A stretch of DNA of 64,000 nt from Streptomyces sp. NBC_00554 (GCF_041431135.1 NZ_CP107799.1:7874001-7938000), one strand, 5' to 3'; numbered from the stretch's first letter, positions 29,187 through 39,394 are shown. A program made the numbers and translations. The notes: a model not told the origin generated them from the sequence alone.

Positions 29187-30127
29187 GAGTTCCCTCCCCG
29201 TTGCCCCAACAGCCGCCCGGCGGCACACACACCCAGCGCGAGCCAGCTCACGCGCCGCGACAGCCGTACGGCCCGCTCGATGTCGCCGACCGCGACGGCG
29301 CGACCCTTGCCGTTCAGTACGGGCCGGTGCTCGACCCTTCCCCCGTACGCGAGGGTCCCGCCGAGCCGCACACCGAGCGCCCCCGCGAACGAGGCCTCCA
29401 CGGGCCCGGCGTTGGGGCTCGGATGCTTGCAGGCGTCCACCCGCCAGGCGCGCGCGGCGCCCCGCGGGTCGCCTCCGGCGGCGGCCGCGAGAACGGCGGT
29501 GAGCCTCGCCCCCGGCCAGCCCGCGACATCGTCGAGCCGCGCGGAAGCCCAGCCGTAGCGCCGGTACTTGGGGGACCTGTGCCCGACCATCGCGTCGAGC
29601 GTGTTGACGGCGCGGAACCCGACGAGCCCGGGCACGCCGGCCACGGCGCCCCACACAAGTGCTCCCACCACGGCGTCGGAGGTGTTCTCGGCGACGGACT
29701 CGACGACGGCCCGGGCGATCCCGTCCGCGTCGAGCGCCTGCGGATCCCGCCCGCACAGATGCGGCAGCCGCTCCCGGGCCCTCTCGACATCACCGGCTTC
29801 GAGCGCGCTGCCGATCGCGCGGGCCTCCCGGCCGAGCGAGGTTCCGCCGACGACGGCCCAAGTGGCGGCGGCGGTCAGCGCGATGGAGGCGGTACGGGAT
29901 CCACGTACGGAACGACTCGCGAGCGCCGCGAGCCCGGTGGCGCCGCCCACGCACACGGCCGTGTGCAGCGCGCCCCACCCCCGGTGGTCCCGCCACAGCA
30001 CTCGCTCGACGGCTCCCGCGCCACGTCCGAACGCGGCGACCGGATGGCCCCGGCGGGGATCGCCGAGCAGCAGGTCACCGAGAAGGCCGGCGGCGGCGCC
30101 GTACGCGAAGACGCGATCGGCACGCAC
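29183..30127 (-). CDS. cobD: Adenosylcobinamide-phosphate synthase (CobD/CbiB)
   Basis: A 314-residue membrane enzyme attaching aminopropanol (phosphate) to adenosylcobyric acid. The N-terminal GLLGDLLLGDPRRGHPVAAF is the family hallmark. Several hydrophobic stretches and AENTSDAVVGALVWGAVAG follow. First gene of the riboswitch-led run; the GTG at 30127 has no clear Shine-Dalgarno, consistent with tight leader control. Partner of CobC encoded at the far end of the island. Confidence 0.95.
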   Translation of the reverse strand: MRADRVFAYGAAAGLLGDLLLGDPRRGHPVAAFGRGAGAVERVLWRDHRGWGALHTAVCVGGATGLAALASRSVRGSRTASIALTAAATWAVVGGTSLGREARAIGSALEAGDVERARERLPHLCGRDPQALDADGIARAVVESVAENTSDAVVGALVWGAVAGVPGLVGFRAVNTLDAMVGHRSPKYRRYGWASARLDDVAGWPGARLTAVLAAAAGGDPRGAARAWRVDACKHPSPNAGPVEASFAGALGVRLGGTLAYGGRVEHRPVLNGKGRAVAVGDIERAVRLSRRVSWLALGVCAAGRLLGQRGGNS

Positions 30128-30214
30128 CGGTTCAGCCGACCGTCAGGTCAGGCACAACCGTGGTTCGCAGGGCACTTGGGCAGCCGCGCATGGCGATATG
30201 TCCTCACTCAGGGT

Positions 30215-30390
30215 GTCCACGCCCTGGTTCGAAGAGACCGGCGGTGAGAGTTCCTGGCTTCCGGGGATTTCTTCCCCGGTGACAGTGGCGGGACCGCGCC
30301 GGATTCGCACCGGCTTCCTCTCTTGCCGCCGTACTTGGCTCCGGCAGTCCACCATGGGGTTGGAAGACCCGTCAACTTGCTGTTGACCTG
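30215..30390 (-). promoter_or_regulatory. Cobalamin (B12, AdoCbl-type) riboswitch
   Basis: Read on the minus strand, the leader of cobD contains GGAAGCCGGTGCGAATCCGG (complement at ~30299-30318), the B12-box core GCCACTG (30283-30289) and AAGCCAGGAACTCTCACCGC (30241-30260). These are the conserved joining regions of the cobalamin aptamer. The region ends about 90 nt before the cobD start, leaving room for an expression platform. Expected to repress the cobD-cobI run when B12 is abundant. Confidence 0.93.
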
Positions 30391-30420
30391 CGGGGGGAGA
30401 GTGTGCGAAGGCCCACATAC

Positions 30421-30460
30421 GGGTGGGGCGCGGGACGTTGATACGTCCCGCGCCCCACCC
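30421..30460. terminator. Perfect 18-bp stem terminator
   Basis: GGGTGGGGCGCGGGACGT and its exact reverse complement flank the tetraloop TGAT. It lies downstream of the small membrane protein gene and upstream of the riboswitch, insulating the PiT unit from the cob leader. Confidence 0.9.
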
Positions 30461-30508
30461 GAGGTGATGCCTGGTTCGTGCGGTATTCGTGCGTTCTCGG
30501 GATGGCCG

Positions 30509-30730
30509 TCAGGCCACGATCAGATAGATCCCGTACGCCACCGCCGCCGCGCACGCCGCGAAGCAGGCGTACGCGCCGGTGACCGCGAGAGCGGCGGAGC
30601 CGCCCTGCGCCGAGGCCGACTCGCGCTTGGAGAGGCCGACGATGCCCAGGGTGAAGAGGCCGACGAGGGCCACGGTGGACACGAGGCTGACTCCGAAGAC
30701 GGAGCCGAGGGCTGCCCAGTCGATGTGCAT
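30509..30730 (-). CDS. Small integral membrane protein downstream of PiT
   Basis: A 73-residue protein with two clear hydrophobic helices (FGVSLVSTVALVGLFTLGIV and the C-terminal ACFAACAAAVAYGIYLIVA) joined by a short polar loop. It starts 12 bp after the phosphate transporter stop, so it is co-transcribed with it. No enzymatic motif is visible; a role as an accessory to the transporter is inference from position. Confidence 0.82.
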   Translation of the reverse strand: MHIDWAALGSVFGVSLVSTVALVGLFTLGIVGLSKRESASAQGGSAALAVTGAYACFAACAAAVAYGIYLIVA

Positions 30731-30742
30731 GCTGTTCGTTCC

Positions 30743-31975
<1,233 letters not shown>

Positions 31976-32022
31976 TAACCCAGGCTTCTGTTGGACGTCA
32001 GTGGCAGGTGGACCGTAGGCAA

Positions 32023-32044
32023 CCTGAATGAACGGAAAGTGAAC
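32023..32044 (-). promoter_or_regulatory. PHO box (PhoP operator)
   Basis: Two tandem 11-nt units on the minus strand, GTTCACTTTCC and GTTCATTCAGG, matching the streptomycete PhoP direct-repeat consensus (GTTCA core). They lie about 48-70 nt upstream of the pit start codon. Confidence 0.82.
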
Positions 32045-32072
32045 TGGCGGGGCATTGAAAGTGTCTCATGTG

Positions 32073-32111
32073 TCGAGCCACCCCTTCGATGGTGCTGAAG
32101 GGGTGGCTCGA
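32073..32111. terminator. Perfect 15-bp stem terminator after the lysozyme gene
   Basis: TCGAGCCACCCCTTC and its exact reverse complement around a 9-nt loop, downstream of the GH25 gene (minus strand) and upstream of the pit promoter. Confidence 0.9.
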
Positions 32112-32176
32112 TGACTGTTTCGGTGCCCGGCTCGACGTCTCGAACACAGGCGGAACAACGGGTTCCGGTACTTCCG

Positions 32177-32920
32177 CTACCCCCTGGCGAGCTTCTTGAG
32201 CTGGGCGGTGGAGCCGTTGAAGAGATTCTGGTCACCCGGCAGGCTGCCGCTGTTGTCGTACTGCCAGAAAGTCCAGAAGGACCAGCCGGCCGGCAGCGCT
32301 CCCGCGGTCGCCGAGTCGTAGCGCGCGAGCCACAGCGAGTGGTTCGCGCCGAAGGCGCGGCTGCTGCCGGTGCAGGTGTTCCACCAGTGCGTGGTCGTGT
32401 AGATCACCGGACGGCGTCCGGTCTGCCGTTTGACCTCGTCACTGAACGCTTTGATCCAGCTCACCATCTTGGCCTTGGTCAGGCCGTAGCACTTGTTCCT
32501 GCCGTACGGGTTGTACTCGATGTCGAGCGCGGGCGGCAGCGTCCACCCGTCCCCGCGCCAGGCGCCGCCATAGCGCAGGAAGTGTGCCGCCTGGGCGGTG
32601 CCTGACGACTTGTTCGGCAGGGCGAAGTGGTAGGCGCCGCGGATGATGCCGGCGCTGCGCGCCCCGTTGTACTGCTGGCTGAAGTAGGGGTTGCGGTAGG
32701 TGTGGGACTCGGTGGCCTTGACGTAGACGAACTGTGCGCCCTTCGCCTTGGCGCTCTGCCAGTCGACGTTCTTCTGGTGCGAGGAGACGTCGTGCCCCTT
32801 GGGCTTGCCGGCTGCGGATGCGGGAGCCTCGGCGAGAGCGGTCCCCCCGACGGTGAGCGCCGTGAGGGTGGCCGCGACGACGCGGGCACGGTGGCGGGAC
32901 GGTCTGTGATCACGGGCCAT
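32177..32920 (-). CDS. Secreted GH25 lysozyme (muramidase)
   Basis: A 247-residue exported glycoside hydrolase family 25 protein. The ATG at 32920, preceded by a GGGGGG stretch, gives a signal peptide (Arg-rich n-region, VVAATLTALTVGGTALA, cut near AAG). The mature domain begins KGHDVSSHQ (first active-site Asp), then YVKATESHTYRNPYF, GAYHFA and the DxE pair in ALDIEYNPYG. No separate wall-binding domain is seen. It cleaves peptidoglycan; as a secreted single-domain enzyme it could serve wall turnover or attack on other bacteria. Confidence 0.93.
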   Translation of the reverse strand: MARDHRPSRHRARVVAATLTALTVGGTALAEAPASAAGKPKGHDVSSHQKNVDWQSAKAKGAQFVYVKATESHTYRNPYFSQQYNGARSAGIIRGAYHFALPNKSSGTAQAAHFLRYGGAWRGDGWTLPPALDIEYNPYGRNKCYGLTKAKMVSWIKAFSDEVKRQTGRRPVIYTTTHWWNTCTGSSRAFGANHSLWLARYDSATAGALPAGWSFWTFWQYDNSGSLPGDQNLFNGSTAQLKKLARG

Positions 32921-33117
32921 ATTTCCCCCCGGAATGGCGACGTGCGTGACAAATCCCCCAGAGGCTACTGGAAGATCATCGAAAGCTCGTCGATCTCCGG
33001 CCAATCCCCCACAGAGGGTCGATCTATGCCCATATGCGATCTTACGGACGCCCGGATTCCGCCCTAAAGTGCCCTCGCCGACGCCGCGTTGGCGACAGTG
33101 CCTGGCAGGATCGCGGC

Positions 33118-33849
33118 ATGGCTGAACAGCGGCGGGACGCGCGGGGCGATCGGGGCGGGCGGGAGGGCGCACAGGTGGCGCGTGAGCGGCACGCGCCGGA
33201 TGTGCGGGGCGCGGAGGAGCGGGCGTGGGACGAGCTGGTCGCGACGGCCCGCCGCACCGTGACCGACGGGTTGGTCGTCGGTACGTCGGGCAACGTCTCG
33301 GTACGCGTCGGGGACACCGTCCTGGTCACGCCGACAGGAGTGCCGTACGACCGGCTGACACCGGGCGACATCGTCGGCGTGGACCTCGACGGCCGGCAGG
33401 TGCGCGGTTCGCTCCTTCCGACGAGCGAACTGCCCATGCACCTCACCGTCTACCGCGCCACCGACGCCCGCGCCGTCGTCCACACCCACGCCCCGCACGC
33501 GACGGCCGTCTCGACACTCGTCCCCGAGCTCCCGCTGATCCACTACATGGCGGGCGATCTGGGCGGCCCGGTCCGTGTTGCCCCCTATGCGACCTACGGC
33601 ACCCCAGAGTTGGCCGAGAACATGCGCCAGGCCCTCACCGACCGCGCCGCTTGCCTTCTCCAGAACCACGGCACGATCGCCCACGGCTCGTCCCTCGGCC
33701 AGGCCTACGACCGCACCGCCCAGCTGGAGTGGATGTGCCGCGTCTGGCTGACAGCCTCCTCGGTACCAGGACTGTCCCCCACGCTGCTGACACGCGAGCA
33801 GGTGGAGGAGGCGGGGGAGCGGCTGAGGGGGTACGGGCAACGGGGGTAA
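33118..33849 (+). CDS. Class II aldolase/adducin-family protein
   Basis: A 243-residue protein of the L-fuculose-phosphate aldolase/epimerase fold. It has the substrate motif GTSGNVSVRVGD and TPTGVPYDRLTPGDIV. Zinc ligands and the catalytic Glu are in TSELPMHL, HTHAPHATA and LLQNHGTIAHG. The ~35-residue N-terminus is Arg/Gly-rich and probably disordered. The ATG at 33118 is chosen because the longer frame from 33034 lacks family sequence. The exact sugar-phosphate substrate is not readable. Confidence 0.9.
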   Translation: MAEQRRDARGDRGGREGAQVARERHAPDVRGAEERAWDELVATARRTVTDGLVVGTSGNVSVRVGDTVLVTPTGVPYDRLTPGDIVGVDLDGRQVRGSLLPTSELPMHLTVYRATDARAVVHTHAPHATAVSTLVPELPLIHYMAGDLGGPVRVAPYATYGTPELAENMRQALTDRAACLLQNHGTIAHGSSLGQAYDRTAQLEWMCRVWLTASSVPGLSPTLLTREQVEEAGERLRGYGQRG

Positions 33850-34223
33850 GGGGGACTACTCGTACCCCCTTGGCCGCTCCGCCGGGCGGGGCTCGGCCTC
33901 GCCGCGCCGGGTGGCAGTTCCTTCCCGCCGCAGCGAGTTCCTTCCCGCCGCAGCGCTGCTCGGCCCGGACGCACCGATTCGGCGGTGTCGAACCATCCGG
34001 CAGCCCTGGAGGTCTGACCGCGCCGCAGCGCGGGTGTCTCTCCCCGCGGCGGTGCGCCGGAAGTCCCCGCTCGCCGTGGCGCGCAGCCGGCTCCCCCCGA
34101 CACGCCCCGGCGCCGCCGAATCACACGCACCCCCGGAAACAAGGGCCCCACCCGCGCAGGGGTACGTCATCCCGAGCCCCGCTCCCGCTGGCCGATAACG
34201 GGCTCCCCCGGGAGACTGAACGC
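33850..34223. other. GC-rich intergenic region with a tandem repeat
   Basis: 374 bp with no convincing gene on either strand. It holds two exact tandem copies of a 20-bp unit (33916-33955) and several short C/G blocks. A GGGAG site just before 34224 serves the next gene. Confidence 0.6.
33916..33955. repeat. Exact tandem duplication, 2 x 20 bp
   Basis: AGTTCCTTCCCGCCGCAGCG repeated twice without spacer in noncoding sequence. No protein-coding consequence. Confidence 0.9.
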
Positions 34224-35351
34224 GTGCGCACTGTCAAAGCGACGGCCGCAGCCGTCACCGTAGCCATCGCCGCGGGCGCGGCCTCCGTCGCGGCGGGCCG
34301 GTTCGCCAGCGACGCCGCGCTGAAGGCGTCGCCCGGCAGGCCGCTGCCCACCGAGCCCCGGCTCACCGTGCACGCCACGGCGGCGGGCGGGATCACGCTC
34401 ACCCGTGACCTGGCCTCGCTGCGCCCTGGCAGGTACGGCCTCTCCGGCGACGGCTCCCACGCCGTCGTGGGCCCGGTCATGGAGGCCACGCCCCACCCCG
34501 CCGACACGGTCGTACGCCGCCTGGAACGCGTCACCCACGGCACCCTGGAACCCGGCGACAAGGTGTGGCTCACCCCGAACGTCCACATCGGCAACCCGAG
34601 CGCCGCCCTCGGCCTCGACCACGCCGACATCGACGTCCCCGGCGAACTCGGCTCCCTGCCCGCCTGGTTCGTGCCGGGCGTCCGCGACACCTGGGTGATC
34701 ACCGTGCACGGCCTGGGCGCCACCCGCGAACACCCCATGAACGTGCTGGAGTTCCTGAACCGCCACCAGTTCCCCGTACTCGACCTCGCCTACCGCGGCG
34801 ACCTCGGCGCCCCCCGCTCCCCGGACGGTCTGAACCACCTCGGCGAGACCGAGTGGCGCGACCTCGACGCGGCGATCCGCTACGCCGTGCGCTACGGCGC
34901 CGACCAGGTCGTCCTGTTCGGCTGGTCCACCGGCGCCACGATGGCCCTGCGCGCCGCCGCGCACTCCGCGCTGCGCGAGCGGATCTCCGGCCTCGTCCTT
35001 GACTCGCCCGTCCTCAGCTGGGAGACCACGCTGCGCGCCCTCGCCACCGCCCGCCACACCCCCAAGCCCCTGCTGCCGCTCGCGGTACGCGCCGCCCAGG
35101 GCCGCACGGGCGTACGCGGTGACCGCATCGAGAACGCCGCGCACCCCGACCACCTCAAGGTGCCGACCCTGCTGGTGCACGGCCCGGACGACACCATCGC
35201 CCCCTGGGGCCCCTCACGCCGCCTCGCCGAGCGCCGTCCGGAGCTGGTCACCCTGCGCACGGTCCCGCACGCCCCGCACGGCGCCATGTGGAACGCCGAC
35301 CCGGCAGGCTACGAAGAGGCCCTGCGCCGATTCCTCACACCGCTGATGTAG
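34224..35351 (+). CDS. Alpha/beta-hydrolase with N-terminal membrane/secretion segment
   Basis: A 375-residue serine hydrolase. GTG 34224 (GGGAG about 10 nt upstream) gives an N-terminal hydrophobic segment KATAAAVTVAIAAGAASVAA, a signal peptide or anchor. The hydrolase fold carries the nucleophile elbow LFGWSTGATMAL, the acid in HGPDDTIAPW and the His in PHAPHGAMW. An oxyanion-type HGLGATREHP lies before the first helix. Substrate unknown; the lid region after the elbow is short. The long upstream frame extension is a shadow of the aldolase gene. Confidence 0.88.
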   Translation: MRTVKATAAAVTVAIAAGAASVAAGRFASDAALKASPGRPLPTEPRLTVHATAAGGITLTRDLASLRPGRYGLSGDGSHAVVGPVMEATPHPADTVVRRLERVTHGTLEPGDKVWLTPNVHIGNPSAALGLDHADIDVPGELGSLPAWFVPGVRDTWVITVHGLGATREHPMNVLEFLNRHQFPVLDLAYRGDLGAPRSPDGLNHLGETEWRDLDAAIRYAVRYGADQVVLFGWSTGATMALRAAAHSALRERISGLVLDSPVLSWETTLRALATARHTPKPLLPLAVRAAQGRTGVRGDRIENAAHPDHLKVPTLLVHGPDDTIAPWGPSRRLAERRPELVTLRTVPHAPHGAMWNADPAGYEEALRRFLTPLM

Positions 35352-35507
35352 AAGCCGATGGGAAGCGCCGGAGGGGCTGTTTTCGGCCTGTCCGCCGTGC
35401 GAGGACGGGCCCGTTCCGGCTGAACGGGGGCTTGCGGGCGGGGCCCTCGGAAGGGCCAAGCCTCATTCCGTTTGGGTTTTCGGACTGTCAACCGGAAGAC
35501 TGCACCC

Positions 35508-36908
35508 GTGACGTCCCGTAATCCGCGCGACTCCAGGCTCCGACTCGTCCGCCCGCGGCCCCTGGCTGCCGCCCCCCGAGCGGTGACCCAGCGCCGCTCG
35601 CCCCGCCCCGCACCGCGTCCGCCCGAAGGCACACCGCCGCCCGGGGAACTGGCCCGTATGGCACGCACCGGCCTGTCCGACGCCGCCCGCGTGGCCCGCT
35701 GGGCAGATGCCGCACTCGGCCCCGGGCGCGACGGCGCGACGCCCGACGGCAAGGGCACCCTCTCCGACGCCTCCGCCGAACGGGCCGCCGCCGAACTGGG
35801 GCTGACCCCGGTTCAGGTCCGCGCGGACTGGGACACCGCACGCCTGGCGGGCCTCATCGAGGTACACGGCGGCAACGCCCGCCCGGGCTGGCGACTGCGC
35901 GCCTGGAACCGCGACGACAGCGCCGTACTGCGCGGCTGGGTCGCCCTCTTCGACGCCTGGTCGCTGGCCTATCCGGAGCCCGCGGACCACGAACCGTCCG
36001 CCGTCGCCGAAGTCGTCTCCGCGATGCCCCAGGTGCTCTCCTTCCTCCAGCTCTCCGCGGGGCCCGTCCCCATGGAGCAACTCCTCGACCTGCTCGAACA
36101 GCGCGTCACGGAACTGCGCACCGAGCGCTGCGAAATCCCCTACGGCCCCCAGCCCGAACCGGCCTCCCAGGCCGCCGCCGAGAACACCCCGCTCGCCCCC
36201 CTCCTCGACTGGGCCCTGCACGCCCTGGCCTCCGTGGGCGCGCTCACCTGCGCCGACGGACAGGCCACCCTCACCCCGCTCGGCAGCTGGGCGGTCTGGG
36301 TCAAGCTGGAGCAGATCTGCGTCGCCGCGCAGAGCCCCGCCGGGAACATCGAGGCCTCCGCCGAGGACATGCTCCGCGGCTGCGCTCAGCTGCGCCCGAA
36401 CGCGGCCCGCGCCGAGTACCGCGCCTGGCTCGCCGCCCGCCCCGTCGGCAGCGCCATCACCGAACTCCTCGACGCCGCCCGCGGCGAGGACGCCCTCAGC
36501 CGCGGCCTCGCCTTCGAGGCGCTGCGTGTGGTCGGCGCCCCCGCCGAACCCGATGTGCGGGCCGTGGCCGAGGAGACCTCGCTGCGCCCCTACGCCCTGC
36601 TGTGGCTCGCCGTGCACGACGGCCACGACCCCGAGGACGCCCACGAGGTGCTCACCCGCACGGAGGCCACCTGGCTCTGGGTCGACACCGCCGCCGCCGT
36701 CGCCGACCACGGGGAGGCACCGCTCCTCGTACGCCACCTGGAGTCAGCCGTGCAGCCCACCGTGCCCATGCTCCTCGACGAGGTGCGTGCCGTCGGGCAC
36801 CCCCGCACCGTGCAGGTCCTGGTCGCGCTCGCCGCCGCCCACCCGGACCCGGCGCTGGCCAAGGCCGTACGCCGGGCCGCCTTCCAGGTGCACACCGGAG
36901 GGAACTGA
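35508..36908 (+). CDS. Conserved actinobacterial protein of unknown function
   Basis: A 466-residue cytoplasmic protein with no signal peptide. The first ~45 residues are Arg/Pro-rich. A winged-helix-like stretch follows (SAERAAAELGLTPVQVRADWDTARLAGLI...GWRLRAW), then mostly alpha-helical sequence. Its C-terminal half has regular short helices reminiscent of HEAT/ARM-like folds (ALLWLAVHDGHDPEDA, PTVPMLLDEVRAVGHP, VQVLVALAAAHPDPALAKA). The start is GTG 35508, with GGAAGA upstream. I do not recognise a function. Confidence 0.8.
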   Translation: MTSRNPRDSRLRLVRPRPLAAAPRAVTQRRSPRPAPRPPEGTPPPGELARMARTGLSDAARVARWADAALGPGRDGATPDGKGTLSDASAERAAAELGLTPVQVRADWDTARLAGLIEVHGGNARPGWRLRAWNRDDSAVLRGWVALFDAWSLAYPEPADHEPSAVAEVVSAMPQVLSFLQLSAGPVPMEQLLDLLEQRVTELRTERCEIPYGPQPEPASQAAAENTPLAPLLDWALHALASVGALTCADGQATLTPLGSWAVWVKLEQICVAAQSPAGNIEASAEDMLRGCAQLRPNAARAEYRAWLAARPVGSAITELLDAARGEDALSRGLAFEALRVVGAPAEPDVRAVAEETSLRPYALLWLAVHDGHDPEDAHEVLTRTEATWLWVDTAAAVADHGEAPLLVRHLESAVQPTVPMLLDEVRAVGHPRTVQVLVALAAAHPDPALAKAVRRAAFQVHTGGN

Positions 36909-36939
36909 CCGGACGGCCCGACGCCTGCTGGGGAGGCGC

Positions 36940-37353
36940 CTACGCCGCTATCTCGGGGGCGTAGGTGCCGAAGCTCCAGATGTTGCCCTCGATGTCCCGG
37001 GCCATGTAGTCCCGCGAGCCGTACTCCTGGTCCGTCGGGGGCATCAGGATCTCCGCGCCGTGGTCCACGGCCTGCTGGTGGTGTGTGTCGACGTCGTCCA
37101 CGACGACATACACCCCCGTCGGGCCCGCGCCCTTCATCGCGCCGTCGAAGACGCTGCCGGTGCCCTTGGAGCCGAGCATCACCGCGCCATTCCCCTGCAC
37201 GAGTTCGGCGTGCATCACCGCGCCGTCCTCGCCCTCGTACACCGAAAGCTCGGTGAAGCCGAAGGCCTCCGTGAGCTGCCTGATCGCCGCCTTCGCGTCC
37301 GCGTACAACAGTGTCGGGTAGATGCTCGGGCGCCCGCCGTCGATGCCTGCCAT
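36940..37353 (-). CDS. VOC/glyoxalase-superfamily protein
   Basis: A 137-residue single vicinal-oxygen-chelate domain of the PhnB-like, SnoaL-distant type: YPTLLYADAKAAIRQLTEAF, VMHAELVQGNGAVMLG, VYVVVDDVDTHHQQA and RDIEGNIWSFGTY. The final Glu/Trp pattern is typical of VOC fold proteins that bind or modify small substrates. The ATG at 37353 follows GAGGGAG at good spacing. Convergent with the preceding gene across ~30 bp. Substrate unknown. Confidence 0.88.
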   Translation of the reverse strand: MAGIDGGRPSIYPTLLYADAKAAIRQLTEAFGFTELSVYEGEDGAVMHAELVQGNGAVMLGSKGTGSVFDGAMKGAGPTGVYVVVDDVDTHHQQAVDHGAEILMPPTDQEYGSRDYMARDIEGNIWSFGTYAPEIAA

Positions 37354-37447
37354 GCCGATCACTCCCTCTTGTCCCGCCGCCGGAATCCGATCCGCTGCCC
37401 AGTCTGGCACCGGGCACTGACAACGCCCCGGCCCAAGCGGGGAGGGC

Positions 37448-38338
37448 TCAGCGGAAGGTGTTGCACTGGGCCATGTCGCCGGTGCTGTAGCCCTGGTGGA
37501 ACCACTGCTGCCGCTGCTCGGCCGAGCCGTGCGTCCAGGTCTCCGGGGTCACCTGGCCCTGGAACCTCTCCTGGATCCGGTCGTCGCCGACGGCCGCCGC
37601 CGCGTCCATGCCGTCGCGGATGTCGGCGTCCGTGAGGCTCGTCATCAGCGGCTTGCCCGTCGACGGGTTCTTCGTGGTCGTCGCGTGGTGCGCCCACACC
37701 CCGGCATAGCAGTCGGCCTGCAGCTCGACCTTCACCGAGTTGCTGTTCGCGCCGGTCACACCGTCCTGCGACCTGCTCAGCGTCCCCATCAGGTCCTGCA
37801 CATGGTGCCCGTACTCGTGCGCCACCACGTACGCCTGCGCGAACGGGCCGCCGCTCGAACCGAACTTGGTGCGCAGCTCGTCGAAGAAGCCCAGGTCCAG
37901 GTAGACCTTGCGGTCGCCGGGGCAGTAGAAGGGCCCCACGGCGGACGTCGCGGTGCCGCACGCCGTGCCGACGCGGCTGCCGAAGAGGACCGTGGGGGAG
38001 CGCGTGTAGGTGCCGCTGCGGCGCGTGAACTCCTGCGTCCAGTAGGTCTGCACGCTGTTGACGACCGCCACGATGCGGCAGTCGTCCTTGGTGTTCGCGT
38101 CCTGCCCCGTCCTGCACGTCTGCTGTACCTGCGCGAGGGACGAGGCGGTCGCCGCGGGCTCGTCACTGCCGGAGGAGAGTCCGAGCTGGTCGGGCCCCAC
38201 CCCGAGGAACAGCCCGAGGAGTAGGGCGATCAGCCCGGCGATGCCGCCGCCCACGGTCGCCTTGCCACCGGGGATCCGGCTCCCGCGCACGTCCTGAACC
38301 TCGGAGGTGTCCAGGTCGGCGTCGTCGTCGAACTGCAT
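37448..38338 (-). CDS. ypfJ: Membrane-anchored neutral zinc metallopeptidase (YpfJ-like)
   Basis: A 296-residue zincin. A charged N-terminus precedes one transmembrane helix (GGGIAGLIALLLGLFLGVG). The extracytoplasmic peptidase domain has VPTV-like substrate loops, FYCPGDRKVYLDLGFFDEL, and the zinc motif VVAHEYGHHVQDLMG, with a downstream Glu in VELQADCYAG. This matches the putative neutral zinc metallopeptidase family. Biological target unknown. The ATG at 38338 is preferred over a longer frame with no family sequence. Confidence 0.92.
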   Translation of the reverse strand: MQFDDDADLDTSEVQDVRGSRIPGGKATVGGGIAGLIALLLGLFLGVGPDQLGLSSGSDEPAATASSLAQVQQTCRTGQDANTKDDCRIVAVVNSVQTYWTQEFTRRSGTYTRSPTVLFGSRVGTACGTATSAVGPFYCPGDRKVYLDLGFFDELRTKFGSSGGPFAQAYVVAHEYGHHVQDLMGTLSRSQDGVTGANSNSVKVELQADCYAGVWAHHATTTKNPSTGKPLMTSLTDADIRDGMDAAAAVGDDRIQERFQGQVTPETWTHGSAEQRQQWFHQGYSTGDMAQCNTFR

Positions 38339-38527
38339 GGGCACACCACCCTCTGCCGTACGTCGCTCTGTGGCGCCATCCTCGTACGCCCCCAGGACCC
38401 CGGCCCCGAGCGGAGGTCCGAACGGGGGACGCCCCCGCCCACCCGCCGTGTCCCGGCAGCCAGTGCGCCGGCCCACGCCTACGCTCTGCGCCTGATCCGT
38501 GGACCGAGTGGGCGAAGAGGGGGAAAG

Positions 38528-39385
38528 GTGGTTGTTCTACCGGTCGAGGTGACGGCCCCGCACCCAGACGCGGCACCACCCCGGCCCCCGGCCGCCGAGC
38601 CCGCCCCGCAGCGGTCCGCGGCCCTGCCACGCCCCGCGACCGTGCCGCCCGCAGAATCCGCGCCTCGGCACCACCCGTGTCACCCCCTCCGCCGCTTCCT
38701 GCCCCCGGCCCTCGCCCTCCTCCTCGCCGCCCCCGTCCTCGCGGCGGCCCACCAAGCCCGGTCCACCCCCTTCGGGGACCACATCACCGTCCACGCGCGC
38801 GTGGCGCACGAGGCACGGCCGTCACTGCGTACGACGAGGGACGCCGTCGAGGCGTACGACGCGGAGACGGGCCGCCCTCGCTGGAGCTACGCGCGGGAGG
38901 GGCGTCGTCCGCTGGCCGTGGTCCCCGCGCGCGGGGACGCGATCGCGCTCTGGGACGACGGGCTGGTCACCGACACCGCGCGCGACGACGGCGGCGCGGT
39001 GCGCTGGCACCGGGCCCTTCCGGGCGTCTCCCCGTGGCTCGCGGACCACGGGGGGAGTGGCGTGCTGCGGCCTCTCGGCGCCCGCATGCTCGCCGTCGTC
39101 ACCCCGCAGCGCATCGCCGCCTACCGCATCGCGGACGGCGATCTGCGCTGGGTACTGCCCGCCCGACGGGGATGTGAGTTCGCGCCCGCGCGCGCGGTGC
39201 GCCTCGGCACGGCGCTCCTGATCGCACAGCCATGCCCCGCCGGTGACGCCGCCGGCTCCTGGACCGGCGAGATCATCGCGGTGGACGACCTTGGCAGGAT
39301 CACCCCGGACCGTACGCCGCTGGGCAATGAGCGTCACAGTGCCGGACACCCGAAGGCAGAAAAAGTGGTTGCACGGCCCCGTTAG
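38528..39385 (+). CDS. Membrane-anchored PQQ-like beta-propeller protein
   Basis: A 285-residue protein. A Pro/Ala-rich cytoplasmic stretch precedes a single hydrophobic segment FLPPALALLLAAPVLAAA. A small propeller-like ectodomain follows with repeats such as VEAYDAETGRPRWSY, GGAVRWHRALPG and IAAYRIADGDLRWVLP. These resemble PQQ/quinoprotein blades but are too few for a full propeller, so cofactor binding is unlikely. GTG 38528 follows a GA-rich stretch. The stop lies within the -10 region of the leader of the next gene. Confidence 0.75.
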   Translation: MVVLPVEVTAPHPDAAPPRPPAAEPAPQRSAALPRPATVPPAESAPRHHPCHPLRRFLPPALALLLAAPVLAAAHQARSTPFGDHITVHARVAHEARPSLRTTRDAVEAYDAETGRPRWSYAREGRRPLAVVPARGDAIALWDDGLVTDTARDDGGAVRWHRALPGVSPWLADHGGSGVLRPLGARMLAVVTPQRIAAYRIADGDLRWVLPARRGCEFAPARAVRLGTALLIAQPCPAGDAAGSWTGEIIAVDDLGRITPDRTPLGNERHSAGHPKAEKVVARPR

Positions 39386-39394
39386 ACTTGGCCC

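Noticed and set aside
33225..34223. N-terminal extension of the alpha/beta hydrolase frame
   Set aside because: Pro/Arg-rich sequence overlaps the aldolase-like gene and the tandem repeat; the GTG at 34224 with a GGGAG site is the better start.
39361..39390. Promoter pair with TTGCAC as -35 and TAGACT as -10 before the leader ORF
   Set aside because: The spacing is only 8 nt, too short for a normal sigma factor; only the -10-like element is retained.
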